Shown: piece after piece, positions 1 through 8,095 of the stretch
Layout: each line of letters opens with the position of its first letter
Position numbering within the stretch: the first letter of the stretch is position 1
Source of the DNA: Paracoccaceae bacterium
GTDB taxonomy: Bacteria; Pseudomonadota; Alphaproteobacteria; Rhodobacterales; Rhodobacteraceae
Length of the DNA stretch: 39,289 bases
NCBI GenBank assembly: GCA_021775315.1
Contig: JAJFIC010000079.1
Location: forward strand, 1-39,289
Direction: 5' to 3'
Notes under the pieces: model-generated
Databases searched by the model: none
The model's input: only the letters and a program-made list of their open reading frames with translations
Told to the model about the DNA's origin: nothing
Translations under genes and position numbers: made by a program

Positions 1-1199
1 TTGGTCGAGGCGACGCCGATTTCGGTGCCGGCCAATATCGGCATGGCCAAATCGCTTTCGCGCGCGATCGAACTTTCCATGGCGTTGACGATAGAAACCG
101 TTTTTTCAACTTTGCCGTCGCAATAGCGCAATGCGGCCAGCGTATCAGCGGTTTCACCGGATTGGCTGACGAAAAGGCCGATGGAATTCGGTGACAGGGG
201 TGGTTCGCGATAGCGAAACTCCGAAGCGACGTCGAGCTCGACAGGTATCCGCGCGAGGCTTTCAAACCAGTATTTTGCTACGTTGCACGCCAGATAAGCT
301 GTGCCGCAGGCAACCATGGTCAGCCCGCTTATGTCGGTGAAATCAATTTCGCCCTCGCGCAGTCTGATAGATTTGCGATCTTCAGACAGGTAGTGCGACA
401 CCACATTGCCCAGCACGACCGGTTGTTCGAAGATTTCTTTGGCCATAAAATGGTTGAAACCGCTTTTGTCAGCGGCGGCAGTTTCCAGACGTATCTCGCG
501 CATTTCGCGATTGGCACGTCGGCCTTTGGCATCGAAAATTTCGGCACCCGCGCGGGTAATAAGCGCCCAGTCGCCTTCTTCCAGATAGGTGATGCGATTG
601 GTCATGGATGCCAGCGCCAAGGCGTCTGAACCGACATACATTTCCCCGGTGCCGTGGCCGATTGCCAAAGGCGAGCCTTTGCGCGCGGCGATCATCAGAT
701 CTTCTTGGCCGTCCAACAGGAAACACAGCGCGAACGCACCTTCCAGCTTGGCGATGGTTGCTTGCGCAGCTTCGCTTGGCGACAGGTTTTGGCTTAAGAA
801 ATCCTCCAGCAACAAGGCGACCGTTTCCGTGTCGGTTTCGGTCTCAAAGCTATAGCCCTTAGCGGCCAGTTCTGCGCGCAATTCGCGGAAGTTTTCGATA
901 ATGCCGTTATGCACAACCGCCACGCGGCCTGCCTGATGCGGATGCGCGTTGGATACCGTTGGCGCACCGTGGGTTGCCCATCGGGTGTGGCCGATGCCTG
1001 ATTTGCCGGGCAGGGGGTCATGCACCAACAGATCTGACAGGTTTATCAGTTTGCCAAGGGCGCGGCGGCGCGACAATTGCCCGTCATTGATGGTGGCGAT
1101 GCCCGCACTGTCATAGCCCCGGTATTCCAGCCGTTTCAGCGCATCTAGAATAAGGGGCGAAACCTCGTGCGTGCCTAGAATGCCAACGATACCACACAT
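1..1199 (-). CDS. glmS: Glutamine--fructose-6-phosphate aminotransferase (isomerizing), 3'-truncated by window edge
   Basis: Makes glucosamine-6-phosphate from fructose-6-phosphate and glutamine, the first step towards UDP-GlcNAc for peptidoglycan and lipopolysaccharide. Only the first 399 or so codons of the usual ~605 lie in the window; the C-terminal part of the isomerase region is cut off by the left edge. The protein begins MCGIVGILG, where Cys2 becomes the N-terminal nucleophile of the class II glutamine amidotransferase domain. It is followed by an RGYDSAG motif, a GHTRWATHG motif and an HNGIIEN motif. The first SIS (sugar isomerase) domain begins around residue 290 with the VACGTAY motif and the SQSGETADT sugar-phosphate loop. 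The ATG at 1199 is fixed by the required MCG start. It lies 4 bases downstream of the glmU stop, so the two are one transcription unit. Identification is very secure. Confidence 0.96.
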   Translation of the reverse strand, partial: MCGIVGILGTHEVSPLILDALKRLEYRGYDSAGIATINDGQLSRRRALGKLINLSDLLVHDPLPGKSGIGHTRWATHGAPTVSNAHPHQAGRVAVVHNGIIENFRELRAELAAKGYSFETETDTETVALLLEDFLSQNLSPSEAAQATIAKLEGAFALCFLLDGQEDLMIAARKGSPLAIGHGTGEMYVGSDALALASMTNRITYLEEGDWALITRAGAEIFDAKGRRANREMREIRLETAAADKSGFNHFMAKEIFEQPVVLGNVVSHYLSEDRKSIRLREGEIDFTDISGLTMVACGTAYLACNVAKYWFESLARIPVELDVASEFRYREPPLSPNSIGLFVSQSGETADTLAALRYCDGKVEKTVSIVNAMESSIARESDLAMPILAGTEIGVAST

Positions 1200-1203
1200 T
1201 GGG

Positions 1204-2553
1204 TTATCCTTTGTCTTTGCGGGCTTTGATAGCGCGCAGATTGTTTTTGATCCGGGTTGCCAGCCCCGGTTTGTTGACCATAGGTGTTCGGGAGATGGCC
1301 AAAGCCTCATCCGGCACGTCTTTTGTGACAACGGTGCCAGAGGCGGTCATCGCATCCTCACCGATGGTCACCGGCGCAATGATGGACGTGTTCGAGCCGA
1401 TAAAGGCCCGCGCGCCAATCACGGTTTTGTGCTTCATCACACCGTCATAATTGCAGGTGATGGTGCCCGCACCGATATTGGCGGCCTGCCCGATGTCAGC
1501 ATCGCCAATATAGGACAGGTGATTGACCTTGGCCCCGATACTAAGGCGCGCATTCTTTACCTCGACAAAATTGCCGATCCTTGCGTCCTCGCCAATTTCT
1601 GCACCGGGGCGCAGTCGGGCAAACGGGCCGATGATCGCACCTTCTGAGATATGACAGCCTTCAAGATGGCAAAAGGCGCGGATTTCAACGCCGCTTTCAA
1701 TGGTTGTTTCGGGGCCAAACACCACGTTTGGCCCGATCAAAACATCGCGACCGATGACCGTATCAAACGCGAAGAAAACCGTATCCGGCGCGGTCAAAGT
1801 CGCGCCATTTTCCATGGCGGCAACGCGCGCACGAGCCTGAAACGCGGCCTCGGCCTCGGCCAGTTGAGCGCGGGAATTGATGCCAAGGGTTTCGGCCTCA
1901 GGGCAGGTGACAGCGGTACAGGACAGACCGGCAGCGTTGGCAATTTCAACGATGTCCGTCAGATAATATTCTTCGGCCGCGTTGTTATTCTCGATTTCAC
2001 CCACAAGATCAAAAAGTTGCGCCGCATCCGCGCAAACCACACCGGAATTGCACAAAGTGACGGCAAGCTGTTCTTCGGTTGCTTCTTTGGCCTCAACAAT
2101 TGCGGCAAGTCGGTCATCGGTCCCCTCGATCAAACGCCCATAACGGCCCGGATCCTGAGCTTCAAAACCGAGCACGACAACATCATGCCCGCGCCCACGT
2201 GCGGATTGCATTTCGCGCAAGGTTTCAGGGCTGATAAACGGCGTGTCGCCGTATAAAACGACCACATCGCCCTCAAACCCTGCCAGTGTGTCGCGCGCAA
2301 CACCCACGGCGTGGCCGGTGCCAAGCTGTTCTGTCTGCAACACAATTTCAGCGTCGGGGTTGTAAAGATGTGCAGATTTCGCCACCTGCTCGGCGCCATG
2401 GCCTGCCACGATCACCACTTTTTCGGCGTCCGTGTCAGCACGCATGGCATGGGCCAGCAAAGGCGCCCCGGCCAATGTATGCAGAACCTTCGGCAGGTCC
2501 GAATTCATCCGCGTGCCTTTACCGGCGGCAAGGATAACTAAAGCGGTTGGCAT
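1204..2553 (-). CDS. glmU: Bifunctional GlmU: glucosamine-1-phosphate acetyltransferase / UDP-GlcNAc pyrophosphorylase
   Basis: Cytoplasmic bifunctional enzyme that acetylates GlcN-1-P and then couples it to UTP to give UDP-GlcNAc. The 449-residue protein starts with the nucleotidyltransferase domain (LAAGKGTRMNS loop near residue 8, YGDTPFI near 100). It ends with a left-handed beta-helix of hexapeptide repeats from about residue 250, containing the family motifs RPGAEIGE, GNFVEVKNA, YIGDADIG and NYDGV. The open frame extends upstream to 2613, but the nucleotidyltransferase fold starts directly at the ATG at 2553 (MPTALVILAAG). The extra N-terminal residues (MPFSGHTSQ...) are not family-like, so 2553 is chosen; ATGs at 2565 and 2568 are alternatives. 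First gene of a glmU-glmS pair and divergent from gph across 146 bases that must hold both promoters. Confidence 0.96.
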   Translation of the reverse strand: MPTALVILAAGKGTRMNSDLPKVLHTLAGAPLLAHAMRADTDAEKVVIVAGHGAEQVAKSAHLYNPDAEIVLQTEQLGTGHAVGVARDTLAGFEGDVVVLYGDTPFISPETLREMQSARGRGHDVVVLGFEAQDPGRYGRLIEGTDDRLAAIVEAKEATEEQLAVTLCNSGVVCADAAQLFDLVGEIENNNAAEEYYLTDIVEIANAAGLSCTAVTCPEAETLGINSRAQLAEAEAAFQARARVAAMENGATLTAPDTVFFAFDTVIGRDVLIGPNVVFGPETTIESGVEIRAFCHLEGCHISEGAIIGPFARLRPGAEIGEDARIGNFVEVKNARLSIGAKVNHLSYIGDADIGQAANIGAGTITCNYDGVMKHKTVIGARAFIGSNTSIIAPVTIGEDAMTASGTVVTKDVPDEALAISRTPMVNKPGLATRIKNNLRAIKARKDKG

Positions 2554-2699
2554 TTTTGACCCCATCATCGTTTCATTGGCTTCTACCTGCGAAGTATGGC
2601 CACTAAAAGGCAATGGTCATCAACAATACTTTCCGTTCGTTACACAACATGCCAAACAGGACGCGGCCAGATCGGTCATGTAAAGAAAAGCGGGTGCTG

Positions 2700-3371
2700 A
2701 TGAAGTCAGTGATTTTCGACCTTGACGGAACGTTGGCTGACACCAGTGGCGATCTGATTGCCGCGGCCAATGCCTGTTTTCAAGGCTTGGGTCAGGGTAA
2801 AATGCTCGATCCTGTGAAAGATCAGGAGGTCGCCTTTAACGGTGGGCGCGCCATGCTGCGACTGGGTTTTTCGCGCCAAGATACGGGCTGGAGCGAGGCC
2901 GATGTCGACGCCCAATATCCGTTGCTGTTGGAAAACTACGGCAACAAAATCGACGTTTATACAGAATTATATGACGGCGTTGTGCCGGTATTGGATCAAT
3001 TGGCGACCGAAGGGTTTGGCCTTGGCGTCTGCACCAATAAACCGGCGGCACTGGCTGAAATCCTGCTGGCGCGACTGGGTATTCGTGGCCATTTCGGCGC
3101 AATGCTAGGGGCTGACAGCCTAAGCGTGCGCAAACCTGACCCTGAACACCTGTTCGCCACGATCCGCGCGCTGGGTGGCGCTTTGGATCAATCGGCGCTG
3201 ATCGGCGATACGATCACCGACCGCAATACCGCGCTAAACGCCAAAATCCCCTGCGTTCTGGTCACATTTGGCCCGAAATCGCGCGATGTCGTCGCGATGA
3301 AGCCCGATGCTTTGCTTGAACATTATGCGGACCTGCCAAACGTCCTGACCCACCTCAACCTGCGACCCTAA
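2700..3371 (+). CDS. gph: Phosphoglycolate phosphatase, HAD superfamily
   Basis: Likely dephosphorylates 2-phosphoglycolate to glycolate, salvaging the product of DNA 3'-end repair or Rubisco oxygenation. The 223-residue protein has HAD motif I (DLDGTLAD, nucleophile Asp7 and acid/base Asp9) right at its N terminus. A helical cap domain spans about residues 15-80, CTNKP gives motif II (Thr), RKPDPEHL carries the motif III lysine and IGDTITDRNTA is motif IV. The open frame runs further upstream to 2613, but that part has no family character and would push motif I to residue 36, so the ATG at 2700 is used. Other small HAD phosphatases look similar, so substrate assignment is by family resemblance. 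Divergent from glmU; the next gene is convergent. Confidence 0.85.
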   Translation: MKSVIFDLDGTLADTSGDLIAAANACFQGLGQGKMLDPVKDQEVAFNGGRAMLRLGFSRQDTGWSEADVDAQYPLLLENYGNKIDVYTELYDGVVPVLDQLATEGFGLGVCTNKPAALAEILLARLGIRGHFGAMLGADSLSVRKPDPEHLFATIRALGGALDQSALIGDTITDRNTALNAKIPCVLVTFGPKSRDVVAMKPDALLEHYADLPNVLTHLNLRP

Positions 3372-3383
3372 GCTATCATTGTT

Positions 3384-3402
3384 CCAAAAATACTCCCGGC
3401 GG
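3384..3402 (+). repeat. Short dispersed intergenic motif, copy 1 (CCAAAAATACTCCCGGCGG)
   Basis: Thirteen bases after the gph stop, between convergent genes. The 15-base core CAAAAATACTCCCGG recurs at 9736-9750 after mccB in the same orientation relative to the upstream gene. From memory, similar AAAAATACTCC elements are frequent 3' of genes in Rhodobacteraceae genomes; I cannot count them here. It may be part of a transcript 3' end or a dispersed repeat. Confidence 0.5.
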
Positions 3403-3428
3403 AGCCATCATAGTCGCGGCGTCAGCCG

Positions 3429-4793
3429 CTAATCCGCCGACAAAACAGCGTTCGGCTGGCAGATCAGATCCGCCATTGTGCCAACTGACCCGCCTGTTTG
3501 CAGCGCAGCAATGGCAGTTTCTGTCGCCGTTGCCCGTTCAAGACCGACCAGCGGATCGGCCAGATCGTGGTACTTTGCCCGCAACTCTGCCGGGCTTGGC
3601 GGCGCGTCAGCCGCCCAGCGGGGGTTGGTGTAGTCCGAGTGTAACACCCGCCCGTCATTCAGGTGCAAGGCCGCCTTGGCGAAACGCAGGGCCGGGAATT
3701 GTTCATTGCAATAACTATCCTCAACCATGCGCAAACCTTTGGAAAGGCGCATGATTTCTGGGTTCTGAAAGGCGCCGTCAGATACGTCCTCAATCCCGAC
3801 AGTGCCTTTCACCATGGCCACCGCGCACGGATAAGAGGTGGAATATTGCGCTTCGTCCGTCACTGTCGGCTCATTCATTGCCAGCCGAACGGATTCATGA
3901 AAGGTCGAGATTTCGATGTGATCCACCATGTCTGATGTCAGATCATGCGCGGCTTTGATCGACAAAACCGCCTCGATCGGGCCTTGGGCCCAGCGACAGA
4001 CCGGGTAGGGCTTGAAATATTGCTCGCATGTCAGCCAGCGTTGACCCATATCGGCCCAGAAATGCGCCACGTCAGCCCCTTCGGCGGTGATCGCGGGCGC
4101 GCCAGTAAAGCCTGCGCGCGCCAGATAAGCGGCAGATACCCCCGCCATTGCGCCCCAGCCAGAGCCGTCTTTCAACATCGAAGGATGATCAATCACCCGC
4201 ATCATCTGGCTGCGTGGGCCGTGATATTCCGCAATCCCCAACGCATGGCGGGTCGCTGCGCGGTCCAGCCCCAGTCGCCGCGCGCCAAGGGCTGCACAGG
4301 CCACGGCCACCCACGCACCTGACGTGTGATAATCCGCAACCGTTGCATGCAGGGCCAGCGCCAATCGCGAGCCAAGCTCGTAGCCGATCACGATATCCGT
4401 CAGAAACGCCTGTCCATCCGTCTGGCCGGTTGCCTCTGCCAGCGCGAAGGCGGCTGGAAAAACACCGCAACCAACATGGCCTTTGGCGTCGTTATATCCG
4501 TCATGGCCGTCAAGCGCGTCTATCGTCATGCCGCCCGCCAGGGCCGCACCAGCGGGGCTGCACAGACGTCCATCAAACAACATCCGCGCGCCGCGATCTG
4601 CGGCGCCGACGCCACCCCCGGCCCCAAACATTGCTGCCGCGTGATCGCGGATCATGCCGGACATTGGCATGGTCGCCCCGCCGATGCCGACCCCGATCAG
4701 GTCAAGAACGCACAGCTCGGCCCATTCACGTGCGCTTGCCGGAATGTCCTGAAATTTGAGGTCATGGATGAAATCAATGATATCGGTTGGCAT
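3429..4793 (-). CDS. MmgE/PrpD-family protein (2-methylcitrate dehydratase-like)
   Basis: A 454-residue member of the MmgE/PrpD family. Characterised members include 2-methylcitrate dehydratase and cis-aconitate decarboxylase; many bacterial paralogues have unknown substrates. Family hallmarks visible are an N-terminal helical region, the DGHDGYNDAKGHVGCGVFPAA segment around residues 93-115 (DGH/GH...G.P pattern), GIAEYHGPRSQMM near 190, the DGSGWGAMAG segment near 210 and KPYPVCRWAQGP near 262. Start ATG 4793 is supported by an AGGAG ribosome site (bases 4801-4805 on the complement) with 7-base spacing. No prpB, prpC or acnD neighbours are present, so a methylcitrate-cycle role is not supported by context and no gene symbol is given. 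It is divergent from the PLP enzyme at 4989 across a 195-base gap. Confidence 0.88.
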   Translation of the reverse strand: MPTDIIDFIHDLKFQDIPASAREWAELCVLDLIGVGIGGATMPMSGMIRDHAAAMFGAGGGVGAADRGARMLFDGRLCSPAGAALAGGMTIDALDGHDGYNDAKGHVGCGVFPAAFALAEATGQTDGQAFLTDIVIGYELGSRLALALHATVADYHTSGAWVAVACAALGARRLGLDRAATRHALGIAEYHGPRSQMMRVIDHPSMLKDGSGWGAMAGVSAAYLARAGFTGAPAITAEGADVAHFWADMGQRWLTCEQYFKPYPVCRWAQGPIEAVLSIKAAHDLTSDMVDHIEISTFHESVRLAMNEPTVTDEAQYSTSYPCAVAMVKGTVGIEDVSDGAFQNPEIMRLSKGLRMVEDSYCNEQFPALRFAKAALHLNDGRVLHSDYTNPRWAADAPPSPAELRAKYHDLADPLVGLERATATETAIAALQTGGSVGTMADLICQPNAVLSAD

Positions 4794-4988
4794 GGCGTCG
4801 CTCCTGCTTGGGTGGCATCAGTTTAGGGGCGCAATTCGCATCGGTGCCGACATTTCCGACATCTGTTGTCGCAAAGGGAAAAGGAATCGGTGCCATTTGA
4901 GCAGGCAAAGACAGCCGCGATTGACGAGGCGACACGGACAAGACAGACTGTGTGCCAAGCCTCAAACAAGGTGGAAAAAGGACCAAAA

Positions 4989-6182
4989 ATGTCAAAACGT
5001 TTCACCGGAAGTTTTACCCAACAGGAACCGATCCCGGATGATGCGATCGAAGCTGCATTGCGGGTCCTACGCAGCGGGCGGTTGCATCGTTATAACGTCG
5101 AACAGGATGAAGTCGCCGAGGCCGCCTTGCTGGAACAGGAATTTGCAGACCTGACAGGGGCGAGATATTGTCTGGCCGTGGCGTCAGGTGGCTATGCCCT
5201 GACATGCGCATTGCGCGCTTTGCTGCCCCAGCCCGGTGACAAGGTTCTGACCAACGCCTTTACGTTGGCCCCGGTGCCGGGCGCGATTGCCGCTGCGGGT
5301 TGCGTGCCGGTTTTCGTTGAAGTGACCGACGCGCTGGTGATTGATCTTGAGCATTTAGAGGCGATGATTGCCCAAAGTGGTGCCAAAATCCTGATGCTCA
5401 GCCATATGCGCGGCCATATTTGCGACATGGATCGCCTGATGGCGATCTGTGACAGCGCGAATGTGATCGTTATCGAGGATTGCGCCCACACGATGGGCGG
5501 GCATTGGGCCGGCGTTGTGTCTGGCCGTCACGGACGCGTCGCGTGTTATTCCACCCAGACCTATAAGCATCTGAACTCCGGCGAAGGTGGCCTTATGATC
5601 TCAGACGATGCTGACCTGATGGCGCGCGCGACGATCCTTTCGGGGTCCTATATGCTTTATGAGCGCCATTTGGCGAGCCCGCCAAGTTCAGCTTTCGACG
5701 GTATCAGGCTGGAAACCCCGAATTGTTCGGGCCGCATGGACAATCTGCGGGCCGCCATTTTGCGCCCGCAATTGCGCAAGCTGGCCGATCAGTGTGCTGC
5801 GTGGAACGCTAGGTATCATGTGGTTGAAGACGGGTTGCGCAATGTGCCGGGCCTGAAGGTGATAGAACGACCTGAGGCTGAAGATTTCGTCGGTTCGTCC
5901 TTCCAGTTTTTGCTGCCTGATTTCGGCCCTGACGCAATTGCCGGTTTGATGGCACGATGTCTGGCGCGCGGGGTTGAGTTGAAATGGTTTGGCGGGGCGG
6001 AACCCACGGCCTTCACCTCGCGCTATACCAGTTGGCAATATGCCCCGGCGCAAAGCCTGCCACAAACAGATCGTGTGCTGGATGGATTGATGGATATGCG
6101 GCTGCCGTTGACCTTTAGCGTTGTCGATTGCGCCCTGATTGCGTCGATAATCCGCGAAGAAGTGCTGGCGGAACGTAGCTGA
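4989..6182 (+). CDS. DegT/DnrJ/EryC1/StrS-family PLP-dependent aminotransferase-like enzyme
   Basis: A 397-residue fold-type I PLP enzyme. The family makes amino sugars and related metabolites; the substrate here is unknown. Visible family signatures are SGRLHRYN near the N terminus, the SGGYALTCALRA cofactor-phosphate region (about residue 65), a VIEDCAHTMGGHW segment with the PLP-ring Asp near 170, and TQTYKHLNSGEGG, whose Lys (about 198) should form the Schiff base. The frame is open back to 4866, but an AAGGA site at 4978-4982 sits 6 bases before the ATG at 4989 and the family homology begins there, so that start is chosen. No sugar-biosynthesis genes are nearby, so it appears as a single-gene unit preceding the leucine operon. 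Members lacking a partner sugar cluster are hard to assign. Confidence 0.85.
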   Translation: MSKRFTGSFTQQEPIPDDAIEAALRVLRSGRLHRYNVEQDEVAEAALLEQEFADLTGARYCLAVASGGYALTCALRALLPQPGDKVLTNAFTLAPVPGAIAAAGCVPVFVEVTDALVIDLEHLEAMIAQSGAKILMLSHMRGHICDMDRLMAICDSANVIVIEDCAHTMGGHWAGVVSGRHGRVACYSTQTYKHLNSGEGGLMISDDADLMARATILSGSYMLYERHLASPPSSAFDGIRLETPNCSGRMDNLRAAILRPQLRKLADQCAAWNARYHVVEDGLRNVPGLKVIERPEAEDFVGSSFQFLLPDFGPDAIAGLMARCLARGVELKWFGGAEPTAFTSRYTSWQYAPAQSLPQTDRVLDGLMDMRLPLTFSVVDCALIASIIREEVLAERS

Positions 6183-6261
6183 AACTACCCAATAAAGGTG
6201 TTATTTCAACGCTTTAACCGGTGATTGAGTCATCGCCGAAATGCGCTGCCCGTGTTTTTCA

Positions 6262-6290
6262 TTGCGAATCTCGATTGTTCCGGCTATTAA
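6262..6290 (+). promoter_or_regulatory. Predicted sigma-70-type promoter of the leucine-degradation operon
   Basis: TTGCGA at 6262-6267, a 17-base spacer and TATTAA at 6285-6290 fit a housekeeping promoter. The -10 element is overlapped by the inverted repeat at 6286-6311, which also covers the expected start site. The first ATG (ivd) lies 32 bases after the -10. Predicted by eye only. Confidence 0.55.
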
Positions 6291-6311
6291 ATGAACAACT
6301 GTTCAATTAAT
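6286..6311. promoter_or_regulatory. 26-bp inverted repeat, probable repressor operator upstream of ivd
   Basis: Left arm ATTAAATGAACA (6286-6297), 2-base spacer AC, right arm TGTTCAATTAAT (6300-6311). Eleven of twelve arm positions are complementary, and the central TGAACA-AC-TGTTCA is perfect. Its position over the -10 and start site is that of a classic repressor operator. The size and symmetry resemble TetR-family sites for acyl-CoA-responsive regulators, but no regulator gene lies in the window, so the protein cannot be named. Confidence 0.7.
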
Positions 6312-6322
6312 CGAGGGCCACC

Positions 6323-7486
6323 ATGTTCAACGCATCCATGAATTTCGCCTGTGGCGAAGATATCGAAGCCCTGCGCGATATGGTGCATCGCTGGGCGCAG
6401 GAACGCGTCGCCCCGATGGCCGCTGATATCGACAAAGCCAATGATTTCCCAGTTGAGTTGTGGCGTGAAATGGGTGATCTGGGCCTGCTTGGCATCACGG
6501 TCGACGAAGAATATGGCGGCGTCAATATGGGCTATCTGGCGCATACCATCGCGGTCGAGGAAATCGCGCGGGCCTCGGCCTCGGTCTCGTTATCCTACGG
6601 GGCGCATTCCAACTTGTGCGTCAACCAGATCAGCCTGAACGGCAGCCCCGAACAAAAGGTAAAATACCTGCCGGGCCTGATTTCCGGTGAACATGTCGGC
6701 GCCCTTGCGATGTCCGAAGCCGGGGCAGGCTCTGACGTGGTGTCGATGAAACTGCGCGCGGAAAAGCGCAACGGGTATTACAACCTTAATGGCACAAAAT
6801 ACTGGATCACCAACGGCCCTGATGCGGATACATTGGTGGTTTACGCCAAAACCGACCCCGAGGCAGGGCCGCGCGGCATGACCGCCTTTATTGTTGAAAA
6901 AACCATGAAGGGATTTTCCACCAGCCCGCATTTCGACAAGGTAGGCATGCGAGGTTCCAACACCGCCGAGCTGATTTTTGAAGATTGCGAAGTGCCGTTT
7001 GAAAATGTGCTGGGTGAAGAAGGTCGCGGCGTCAACGTTCTGATGTCAGGGCTTGATTACGAACGCGTGGTTCTGTCGGGCATTGGCATTGGCATCATGC
7101 ATTCAGTTTTGGATCACATCATGCCTTACATGCATGAACGCAAACAATTCGGCCAGCGCATCGGGGATTTCCAGCTGATGCAGGGCAAAATCGCAGATAT
7201 CTACGCCGGAATGAATTCAGCGCGGGCCTATGTTTACGCCGTCGCTTCAAGCTGTGATCGTGGCGAGGTTACACGACAGGACGCGGCAGCCTGTGTTCTC
7301 TATGCCTCAGAACGCGCAATGGAAGTCGCCGTTCAGGGTGTGCAGGCCATGGGCGGGGCCGGGTTCCTGAACGACAGCCCGTTAAGCCGCATTATGCGCG
7401 ACGCCAAACTGATGGAAATTGGTGCGGGCACCAGCGAAATCCGCCGTATGTTATGCGGTCGGGAATTGATGAAAATAACGGGGTGA
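6323..7486 (+). CDS. ivd: Isovaleryl-CoA dehydrogenase
   Basis: FAD flavoenzyme oxidising isovaleryl-CoA to 3-methylcrotonyl-CoA in leucine breakdown, passing electrons to ETF. The 387-residue protein has the acyl-CoA dehydrogenase layout: helical N domain, central beta domain with [11 protein letters not shown] (about 129-139) and WITNGPDAD (161-169), and C-terminal helical domain with RKQFGQRI and [16 protein letters not shown]. The subfamily is set by the catalytic base. Glu247 in GLDYERVV occupies the position used by isovaleryl-CoA dehydrogenase, while the site where most relatives carry the catalytic Glu reads [10 protein letters not shown] (366-375) without it. GAGGG at 6313-6317 precedes the ATG. 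First gene of the operon controlled by the 6262-6311 region; the following genes encode the next pathway steps. Confidence 0.95.
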   Translation: MFNASMNFACGEDIEALRDMVHRWAQERVAPMAADIDKANDFPVELWREMGDLGLLGITVDEEYGGVNMGYLAHTIAVEEIARASASVSLSYGAHSNLCVNQISLNGSPEQKVKYLPGLISGEHVGALAMSEAGAGSDVVSMKLRAEKRNGYYNLNGTKYWITNGPDADTLVVYAKTDPEAGPRGMTAFIVEKTMKGFSTSPHFDKVGMRGSNTAELIFEDCEVPFENVLGEEGRGVNVLMSGLDYERVVLSGIGIGIMHSVLDHIMPYMHERKQFGQRIGDFQLMQGKIADIYAGMNSARAYVYAVASSCDRGEVTRQDAAACVLYASERAMEVAVQGVQAMGGAGFLNDSPLSRIMRDAKLMEIGAGTSEIRRMLCGRELMKITG

Positions 7487-7487
7487 A

Positions 7488-8012
7488 ATGATGAAATATG
7501 CTCAAATTCTAACGCTCTTTGTTTTGGGCCTTGCCGGGACCAATCCGGCCTCTGCCGCCGACGAAAACGGCCTGATCTTTTCAATGGCCGCGACCGAAGG
7601 CTGCTTGCAGGCAAGTGCCGACGAAGCCCGGCAAAACGAATGCGTCGGCAGTTCCGCCAGCATGTGTATGGACGCGACACCCGGTGGCAGTTCGACCTAT
7701 GGCATGGGCGGGTGCCTGAATTACGAACTGGAATACTGGGATGACCAGTTGAACGCGCAATACCGGGTTCTGATGGCGCGGGAAAAAGCCGACGACGCAC
7801 AGGCCGACGCGGATGGCTATTCAGCCCCCAAAAAGGCCCCGGCACTTCGGGCAATGCAGCGCGCTTGGATTACCTATCGCGACGCAACTTGTGATTACGA
7901 GCGTGCCCAATGGGGCGGCGGTACCGGCGGAGGCCCGGCCACGTTATCTTGTCTGTTAAACCTGACCGGTAAGCAGGCTCTGGCGCTGAAACGCCACTTG
8001 ATCACGTATTAG
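7488..8012 (+). CDS. Secreted LprI-like (DUF1311-type) protein
   Basis: A 174-residue protein with a signal peptide (short basic start, hydrophobic stretch to about residue 16, PASA-AD cleavage near 23/24), so probably periplasmic. The mature part matches the LprI/DUF1311 pattern: GGCLNYELEYWDDQLNAQYRVLM, then AMQRAWITYRDATCDYE, a Gly-rich loop and a C-terminal LLNLTGKQALALKRHL helix, with several Cys likely in disulfides. Some family members inhibit lysozyme; most have no known function. It begins one base after the ivd stop (ATG at 7488 or 7491), so it is co-transcribed with leucine-degradation enzymes, although a secreted protein has no obvious role in that cytoplasmic pathway. Confidence 0.82.
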   Translation: MMKYAQILTLFVLGLAGTNPASAADENGLIFSMAATEGCLQASADEARQNECVGSSASMCMDATPGGSSTYGMGGCLNYELEYWDDQLNAQYRVLMAREKADDAQADADGYSAPKKAPALRAMQRAWITYRDATCDYERAQWGGGTGGGPATLSCLLNLTGKQALALKRHLITY

Positions 8013-8095
8013 GTGTCGGTCTGACACACTCCGGCGGTTTTCTGATCCCATTGGGGCGATGGAAACGCGCCTATTGAGGCAAATGGGATACAGCG

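Noticed and set aside
1651-2256. 201-codon plus-strand frame opposite glmU
   Set aside because: Lies fully within glmU, no recognisable motifs.
8013-8027. GTGTC/GACAC hairpin after the LprI-like gene as a terminator
   Set aside because: Only 5 bp of stem, no T-run, and the downstream mcc genes would be separated from their promoter.
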